Both the position numbers and the translations under genes were made by a program. From Microbispora sp. H11081 (lineage in GTDB: Bacteria; Actinomycetota; Actinomycetes; Streptosporangiales; Streptosporangiaceae), in the NCBI RefSeq assembly GCF_012999535.1, contig NZ_JABBWV010000007.1:186001-250000 (forward strand): DNA of 64,000 nucleotides, in the 5' to 3' direction. Below, one piece after another: positions 59,008 to 64,000 of this stretch. Below the pieces are notes generated by a model. It was not told the origin of the DNA, ran no database searches, and saw only the letters and a list, made by a program, of their open reading frames with translations. Numbering within the stretch: the first letter of the stretch is position 1; each line of letters opens with the position of its first letter.

Positions 59008-59928
59008 TCAGCGGTCGGGTTCCGGGTCGGAGAGCCAGGAGATGAGCTCGGTGTTGAACTGCTCCGGCCGCTCCTCGTGCGGGAAATGCCCAGCGCCCTC
59101 GATCAGGCGCCACCGGTACGGCGCGGCCACGAACCTGCTGGAGCCCTGGGCGGTGCGCGGCAGGACGCACGGGTCGAGCGCGCCGTGCAGTTGCAGCGTC
59201 GGCGCCTCGATCTCGGCGCGCATCTGCCGGGCGTAGCGGAAGCCGTCCGGGCGGATCTGGGACCGGGCGAACCAGCGGTAGTACTCCAGCGCGCAGTGGG
59301 CCACAGCCGGGATCCTGATCGCCTCCCGGTACATGTGCGTCACGCCGTCGCCCGGCCACTGCGGCCCGGCCCACCTGTGCACGAGCCTGGCCACCGCCGC
59401 GCCGCCCCTGCGGGTCAGCTTCCGTTCCGGCAGGAAGGGTAGCTGGAACCCCAGGGCGTATCGGCTGGCCTTGAGCTGCCCCAGCGGGTCGGTGAACAGC
59501 GCGGTGCGCAGGCGCAGCGGGTGCGGCGCCGACACCGCGACCAGCCGCCGCACCACCTTCGGGTCGAGGACGCCCATCGTCCAGCCCAGCAGGCCGCCCC
59601 AGTCGTGGCCCACCACGACGGCGCTCGTCTCGCCGAGCGCGCGCACCAGGCCCGCCGCGTCCACGGCGAGCGTGGGCAGATCGTATCCGCGCGGCGGCTT
59701 GTCGCTGGCGCCGTATCCGCGCAGGTCGACGGCGACGGCCCGGTAGCCGGCCTCGGCCAGCGCGGGAAGCTGGTGCCGCCAGGTCCACCAGAACTGGGGG
59801 AACCCGTGCAGCAGCAGGACCAGCGGCCCGTCCCCGGCCTCGGCCACGTGGAAGCGCACGCCGCCCGCGTGCACGGTCCGGTGCGCCCAGGGGCCGTCGA
59901 CCTCGATCAGCGTCTCGTCAGCCGGCAT
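59008..59928 (-). CDS. Alpha/beta hydrolase (epoxide-hydrolase-like)
   Basis: A 306-residue hydrolase. The oxyanion HGFP motif is in LLLHGFPQFWWTW, the nucleophile elbow VVVGHDWGGLLGW has Asp as in epoxide hydrolases and dehalogenases, and the last His lies in EGAGHFPHEERPEQF. ALEYYRWFARS belongs to the cap domain. Its ATG overlaps the stop region of the holin-like gene by 11 bp, so the two are coupled; this pair is common next to acs in actinomycetes. Substrate unknown. Confidence 0.92.
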   Translation of the reverse strand: MPADETLIEVDGPWAHRTVHAGGVRFHVAEAGDGPLVLLLHGFPQFWWTWRHQLPALAEAGYRAVAVDLRGYGASDKPPRGYDLPTLAVDAAGLVRALGETSAVVVGHDWGGLLGWTMGVLDPKVVRRLVAVSAPHPLRLRTALFTDPLGQLKASRYALGFQLPFLPERKLTRRGGAAVARLVHRWAGPQWPGDGVTHMYREAIRIPAVAHCALEYYRWFARSQIRPDGFRYARQMRAEIEAPTLQLHGALDPCVLPRTAQGSSRFVAAPYRWRLIEGAGHFPHEERPEQFNTELISWLSDPEPDR

Positions 59929-60409
59929 CGCTCACGGACTCCCGGTGGGCGCCCACCTGCCCCGCGGTGGGGCCGGTGTACGGCGGGGGCGCCGGGGCGG
60001 CGGCGACAGGGGCCTCGCGCCTCTCCGGCAGCTCCTCGGCCTCCTCCGAGCCGCCCAGGCCGCGCAGGCTCCGCCTGGTGCGCTTCATGCCGGTGAGCCC
60101 CTTCAGCCGCCGATAGCCGATGAAGACCAGCAATCCGGCCACCAGCAGGTAGAACACGGTGACGATCGTGAACGCGAGCCAGGTGGCCAGCCCAACGGCC
60201 ACGAGGGCGTACGCGATCGCGAAGGAGGCCAGGATCAGGCACAGGTGCCCGATGAAGGCCGCGGCGCCGAACAGTCCGGCGGCCACGCCGACCCGCTTCG
60301 CGTCGAACTTGAGCTCGGCCTTCGCCAGCTCGATCTCCGACCGTACGAGGGTCGAGATGTGATGGCTCGCCTGGGCGACCAGCGCACCGAGCGATTCGTC
60401 CTCGGGCAT
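59918..60409 (-). CDS. Phage-holin-superfamily / DUF1469-like membrane protein
   Basis: A 163-residue protein with an N-terminal helical segment (LGALVAQASHHISTLVRSEIELAKAELKFDAKR), two transmembrane helices (VGVAAGLFGAAAFIGHLCLILASFAIAYALV and LAFTIVTVFYLLVAGLLVFIGY) and a Pro/Ala-rich cytoplasmic tail. The family is called YqjE/phage holin but is widespread in non-phage contexts. The start at 60409 (MPEDESLG) fits the family. It is the first gene of a two-gene unit with the alpha/beta hydrolase. Confidence 0.88.
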   Translation of the reverse strand: MPEDESLGALVAQASHHISTLVRSEIELAKAELKFDAKRVGVAAGLFGAAAFIGHLCLILASFAIAYALVAVGLATWLAFTIVTVFYLLVAGLLVFIGYRRLKGLTGMKRTRRSLRGLGGSEEAEELPERREAPVAAAPAPPPYTGPTAGQVGAHRESVSDAG

Positions 60410-60726
60410 GAGCGATCTCCTATCTGCGACTATCAAACATCATCTCGTGCCCGTCCGCGCGTGTGCACGCGAAGCCCTCGCCTGTGGATGACCGCTCGCC
60501 TGTGGATGACCGCCGCCGGGAGGACGCACACGCGGGTCACTGCCCGCCGCAGGCGGGAATATGACGCCTCGGATGATCTGCCCGCTCCCCTTCGCGGCGA
60601 AGCGCGCCGGTCCACGGCCGACCCCGTACCGACCGGCGCGGTCTCTCCACGGGCGTGCAGACGCGGAAGGCGCGGACGCCGGTGGTCCACGCCTTCCTCT
60701 TCCTCACGAGCTCGCGCGGCTCGCGA

Positions 60727-62703
60727 TCAATCGTCGCTCTTGGCGCTGGGCAGCTTCTCGGCGATCAGGTTCATGACCGAGCTGTCGGTCAGCGTGGTGA
60801 CGTCGCCGAGAGAGCGGTTCTCCGCCACGTCGCGCAGCAGCCGGCGCATGATCTTGCCGGAGCGCGTCTTCGGCAACTCGGGCACGACCAGGATCTGCCG
60901 CGGCTTGGCGATCGGGCCGAGCGTCTTGGCCACGTGGGCGCGCAGTTCGGCACCGATGTCGTCGCTCTCCTCCGCGCTGCCGCGCAGGATCACGAAGGCC
61001 ACGATGGCCTGGCCGGTGAGCGGGTCGGTGGCGCCCACGACGGCCGCCTCGGCCACCTTCGGGTGGCTGACCAGCGCGCTCTCGACCTCGGTCGTGGAGA
61101 TGTTGTGCCCGGAGACGAGCATGACGTCGTCCACCCGGCCGAGCAGCCACAGGTCGCCGTCCTCGTCGCGCTTGGCGCCGTCGCCGGGGAAGTAGATCCC
61201 GTCGAACCGCGACCAGTAGGTGTCGACGTAGCGCTTGTCGTCACCCCAGATCGTCCGGAGCATGGCAGGCCAGGGCTCGCGGACCACGAGGAACCCGCCG
61301 CCGCCGTTCGGCACCGAGTTGCCCAGGTCGTCGACCACGTCGGCCGAGACGCCGGGGAGCGGCCGCATGGCGGCGCCGGGCTTGGCGGCCGTGACGCCGG
61401 GCAGCGGGCTGATCATGATGCCGCCCGTCTCCGTCTGCCACCACGTGTCCACGACGGGGCAGCGGTCGCCGCCGATGTGCTCGCGGTACCAGACGTACGC
61501 CTCGGGGTTGATGGGCTCGCCGACCGACCCGAGCACCCGCAGCGACGACATGTCGTACTTCGCCGGGATGTCGTCGCCCCACTTCATGAACGTACGGATC
61601 GCGGTGGGGGCGGTGTAGAGGATCGTGACCTTGTACTTCTGCACGATCTCCCAGAACCGGCCGCGGTGCGGGGTGTCCGGGGTGCCCTCGTAGATCACGC
61701 TGGTCGCGCCGTTGGCGAGCGGGCCGTACACGATGTAGGAGTGGCCGGTGACCCAGCCGATGTCGGCCGTGCACCAGTAGACGTCGGTCTCGGGCTTGAG
61801 GTCGAAGACCGCGTGGTGGGTCCAGGCGACCTGGGTGAGGTAGCCGCCGGTGGTGTGCAGGATGCCCTTGGGCTTCCCGGTCGTGCCGCTGGTGTAGAGG
61901 ATGTACAGCGGGTCCTCGGCGTCGTGCGGCACCGGCTCGTGCTCGGCCGGCTGGCGGTCGACGAGGTCGTGCCACCACACGTCCCGCTCGGTGACCGCGA
62001 CGTCCTGGCCGGTCCTGCGTACGACGAGAACGTGCTCGACGCCGGGGCACTCGGCGACCGCCTCGTCCACGGTCGGCTTGAGCGCGCTGGGCGCGCCGCG
62101 GCGGAAGCCGCCGTCGGCCGTGACGACGACCTTGGCGTCCGCGTCGTGGATGCGGCTCTTGAGCGCGGAGGCGGAGAATCCGCCGAAGACCACGGAGTGG
62201 ATCGCCCCGATGCGGGCGCAGGCCAGCAGGGTGATCGGCAGCTCGGGGATCATCGGCATGTAGACCGCGACCCTGTCGCCCTTGCGCACCCCCAGCTCCT
62301 GCAGCGCGTTGGCCGCCTTCGCGACCTCCTTCTGCAGGTCGGCGTACGTGATCGTACGGCTGTCGCCCTCGGGCTCGCCCTCCCAGTGGTAGGCGACCTT
62401 GTCGCCCCTCCCGGCCTCCACGTGGCGGTCGACGCAGTTGTAGGCGACGTTGAGCTTGCCGCCGGTGAACCACTTGGCGAAGGGCGGCTCCCACTCCAGG
62501 GTGGTGTCCCAGCGCTCCGCCCACGTCAGCCGCTCCGCGGCGCGCTCCCAGAAGGCCAGCCGGTCCTGGGCGGCCTCCTCGTAGGCGTCCGCCGTGACGT
62601 TCGCGGCCGACGCCAGGTCCGCCGGGGGCTCGAACCGGCGGGTCTCGCTCAGCAGGTTCGACAGCGTCTCCTGGCTTTCCTGACCGGGGGTCTCGGTGGC
62701 CAC
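60727..62703 (-). CDS. acs: Acetyl-CoA synthetase
   Basis: A 658-residue AMP-forming enzyme that converts acetate, ATP and CoA to acetyl-CoA. The phosphate loop is [15 protein letters not shown], followed by [10 protein letters not shown] and [38 protein letters not shown], and the C-terminal acetylation-controlled lysine lies in [17 protein letters not shown] at 62703 follows GGAG. The length is normal. Its place to the right of marP and the holin/hydrolase pair corresponds to Streptomyces gene order. Confidence 0.97.
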   Translation of the reverse strand: MATETPGQESQETLSNLLSETRRFEPPADLASAANVTADAYEEAAQDRLAFWERAAERLTWAERWDTTLEWEPPFAKWFTGGKLNVAYNCVDRHVEAGRGDKVAYHWEGEPEGDSRTITYADLQKEVAKAANALQELGVRKGDRVAVYMPMIPELPITLLACARIGAIHSVVFGGFSASALKSRIHDADAKVVVTADGGFRRGAPSALKPTVDEAVAECPGVEHVLVVRRTGQDVAVTERDVWWHDLVDRQPAEHEPVPHDAEDPLYILYTSGTTGKPKGILHTTGGYLTQVAWTHHAVFDLKPETDVYWCTADIGWVTGHSYIVYGPLANGATSVIYEGTPDTPHRGRFWEIVQKYKVTILYTAPTAIRTFMKWGDDIPAKYDMSSLRVLGSVGEPINPEAYVWYREHIGGDRCPVVDTWWQTETGGIMISPLPGVTAAKPGAAMRPLPGVSADVVDDLGNSVPNGGGGFLVVREPWPAMLRTIWGDDKRYVDTYWSRFDGIYFPGDGAKRDEDGDLWLLGRVDDVMLVSGHNISTTEVESALVSHPKVAEAAVVGATDPLTGQAIVAFVILRGSAEESDDIGAELRAHVAKTLGPIAKPRQILVVPELPKTRSGKIMRRLLRDVAENRSLGDVTTLTDSSVMNLIAEKLPSAKSDD

Positions 62704-62964
62704 TCCGTGCTCCTTCGCAGGGTCTGAAAGGTTGTCTCTCGTTCGGCCGCCTCGGCCAAGCTGGGGTATGCGGCTCCCACTTCACCAGGCGAGCGGTGTG
62801 AAGTACAAGTAATAGGGGCTGGGGTGTTTGGTGCTGTTACCGGCCTTTGTCCTGCAAAGGTAGCCGCAAGGGGGCACGCCACCGAGACCGGCGTCGTCGT
62901 CGTGCGGTGAACGGCGGCACCTCCTCGGCGAACGACGTTCGACCGGCGGGTATGGTCGGGGGCT
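62704..62964. other. Divergent acs promoter region
   Basis: About 260 bp between divergent acs and the Fic-like gene. TATGGT at 62951-62956 lies 8 nt before the GTG at 62965 and could be its -10 box. No gene is supported. Confidence 0.45.
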
Positions 62965-63765
62965 GTGAGCGATCCACTGGCCGTGATCGCCGGGCTGCCC
63001 GGCGTGCCCGAGGCCGTTCAGGAGGCCCGGGAGGCCGTCGACCGTCTCTATCGGCATCGGGTGCTGCGCCGCCGCGGTCCCCAGGTGTCGGCCGAGTCCG
63101 CCCTGCGCGGCGCGCGTGCCTCCGCCGCGATCGAGGGTGTGGACGTGCCGCTGGAGCCGCTGCGCATGGGCGAGGTGAGCGACCCCGTCGTGCAGGGCGC
63201 GCTGCGCGCCTCGGCGGAGCTCGGCCGGCTGGCCCCCACGTGGCGGTCGGCGCCGCGCCAGGTGCTCGCCCGGCTGCACGCGCTCGCCGCGGCCGGCCTG
63301 ACCGGCGACCCCGGCAGGCCGCGCACCGCGCCCACGGCCGCCGATCCGCTCGGGCTCGGCCCCGCGCCGGGACCGGAGGAGACCGCGGCCCGCATGTCGG
63401 CCCTCGCCGGGCTGGTCACGGAGTCGGCCGCGGCGCCCGTGACCGCGTCCGCCACGGCGCCCGCCCTCGTGCTCGCCGCGATCGTGCACGCCGAACTGGC
63501 GGTGCTGCGTCCCTTCGGCGTGGCCGACGGCCTGGTCGCCCGGGCCGCCGAACGGCTCACGCTGGTCGACCTCGGTCTGGACCCCAAGTCGCTGGCCGTC
63601 GTCGAGATGGGCCACGCCGAGCTCGGTGACGCGTACGCGGAGAGCCTCAGGGCGTACCTGAAGGGCACGGGCGAGGGCGTCGGCACGTGGGTGCGGCACT
63701 GCGCCTCGGCGGTCGTCCTGGGCGTGCGCGAGACGACGGCGATCTGCGAGGCCATGTCCCGCTGA
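62965..63765 (+). CDS. Fic-like protein with degenerate active site
   Basis: A 266-residue protein. ALRGARASAAIEGVDVPLEPLRMG resembles the N-terminal part of Fic-domain proteins (the SSAIEG element), and later HAELAVLRPFGVADGLVARAAERLTLVDLGLDPKSL follows the spacing of the Fic core HPFxDGNGRxxR. However, the catalytic His is replaced by Arg and the GNGR part is altered, so AMP-transfer activity is not expected. Orthologues near acs in actinomycetes are often called oxidoreductase without evidence. GTG at 62965 is the start. Divergent from acs. A hairpin follows at 63833. Confidence 0.65.
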   Translation: MSDPLAVIAGLPGVPEAVQEAREAVDRLYRHRVLRRRGPQVSAESALRGARASAAIEGVDVPLEPLRMGEVSDPVVQGALRASAELGRLAPTWRSAPRQVLARLHALAAAGLTGDPGRPRTAPTAADPLGLGPAPGPEETAARMSALAGLVTESAAAPVTASATAPALVLAAIVHAELAVLRPFGVADGLVARAAERLTLVDLGLDPKSLAVVEMGHAELGDAYAESLRAYLKGTGEGVGTWVRHCASAVVLGVRETTAICEAMSR

Positions 63766-63832
63766 CGCGCGCGCCTGGGATGCGCGCGAGGTGCGGGCGA
63801 GGCAGCGGGGGCGCAGGAGTGCGGGCAAAGCA

Positions 63833-63860
63833 GACGGCGTCCCTGGTGTGGGACGCCGTC
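63833..63860. terminator. Stem-loop terminator after the Fic-like gene
   Basis: GACGGCGTCCC (63833-63843) and GGGACGCCGTC (63850-63860) with a 6-nt loop. It lies between the Fic-like stop and the stop of an opposing partial gene, so it may serve both. Confidence 0.75.
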
Positions 63861-63879
63861 GCCAGTACGTGTCACCGGG

Positions 63880-64000
63880 CTACCAAGCGTGCACCTGTAT
63901 CTGCCGGAGCGGGTCAAGCCCGTCTCGGCACGCCTCCCGCGGCTGGTCGCGCGTGGGTACCCGATGCCGTACGCGGACCCGCAGGTCCGTAATCCCTTTT
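63880..64000 (-). CDS. C-terminal end of an unidentified gene (cut by window edge)
   Basis: On the minus strand a frame ends at TAG 63880-63882 after ITDLRVRVRHRVPTRDQPRE and DGLDPLRQIQVHAW. Only about 39 residues are in the window. The position right behind a shared hairpin and the normal codon pattern favour a true gene end, but no family can be named. Confidence 0.4.
   Translation of the reverse strand, partial: KGITDLRVRVRHRVPTRDQPREACRDGLDPLRQIQVHAW

Overview
The window is chromosomal DNA of a high-GC, Gram-positive actinobacterium. GC-rich codon use, many GTG starts, ATGA/GTGA gene overlaps, leaderless genes whose -10 box lies 6-7 nt before the start codon, a WhiB-like protein, a MarP-type protease and the gene order all say so. 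The right-hand third (about 45.2-63.8 kb) follows, from memory, the Streptomyces coelicolor neighbourhood around SCO3580-SCO3563: penicillin-binding protein, wblA, two ArsA-like ATPases, RidA, Nudix, MBL-fold hydrolase, crp, nth, Nudix, marP and acs. The left two thirds are accessory. A family-level guess is Streptosporangiaceae or a relative; no rRNA or taxonomic marker was available to confirm it.

Layout. 0-3 kb: AraC regulator, DUF2000 protein and two divergent GNAT acetyltransferases around a long inverted repeat. 3.1-12.3 kb: a same-strand run of adenylate-forming ligase, a bacterial FOXRED2-like flavoprotein, an FMN alpha-hydroxyacid oxidase, a P450 with an unusual heme loop, a cation/proton antiporter and a two-component system. 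It looks like an undescribed small-molecule or redox pathway with its own transporter and sensor. 12.3-13.4 kb: TetR repressor and divergent NTF2-like gene with a duplicated palindromic operator. 13.5-20.8 kb: a five-gene overlapping operon encoding a SWIM zinc-finger protein, an uncharacterised 473-aa subunit, a vWA protein, a MoxR-type AAA+ ATPase and a large TraB/ChaN-like protein. It resembles the functionally undefined E. coli yehL/M/P/Q group.

20.9-27 kb: small hypothetical, secreted and DNA-binding proteins, plus a Spo0M homologue. 27.3-31 kb: methyltransferase, then an HTH-TOBE molybdate regulator with modABC. 31.2-33.6 kb: a gene broken by about three frameshifts and a polytopic membrane protein. 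34-37.1 kb: F420/NADP-type oxidoreductase, SDR, TetR and SnoaL-like genes; the last three share operators of the form TACCGATCGGT. 37.5-39 kb: secreted GH5-type glycosidase with a CBM13/ricin-B module behind a LacI-type operator. 39-43.9 kb: methyltransferase, HxlR regulator with divergent acyl-CoA dehydrogenase, amidohydrolase with divergent TetR. 44.1-45.2 kb: tRNA-Pro(CGG), whose 3' part is duplicated as a 52-bp direct repeat 972 bp away, flanking a decayed vapBC module and a copy of the HxlR gene's 3' end. This looks like the scar of an integrated element.

Most interesting: the MoxR-vWA operon, the FOXRED2-like oxidative cluster, the TetR regulon defined by repeated operators, the shared palindrome that links a small HTH gene to a distant hairpin, and the tRNA-Pro integration scar.
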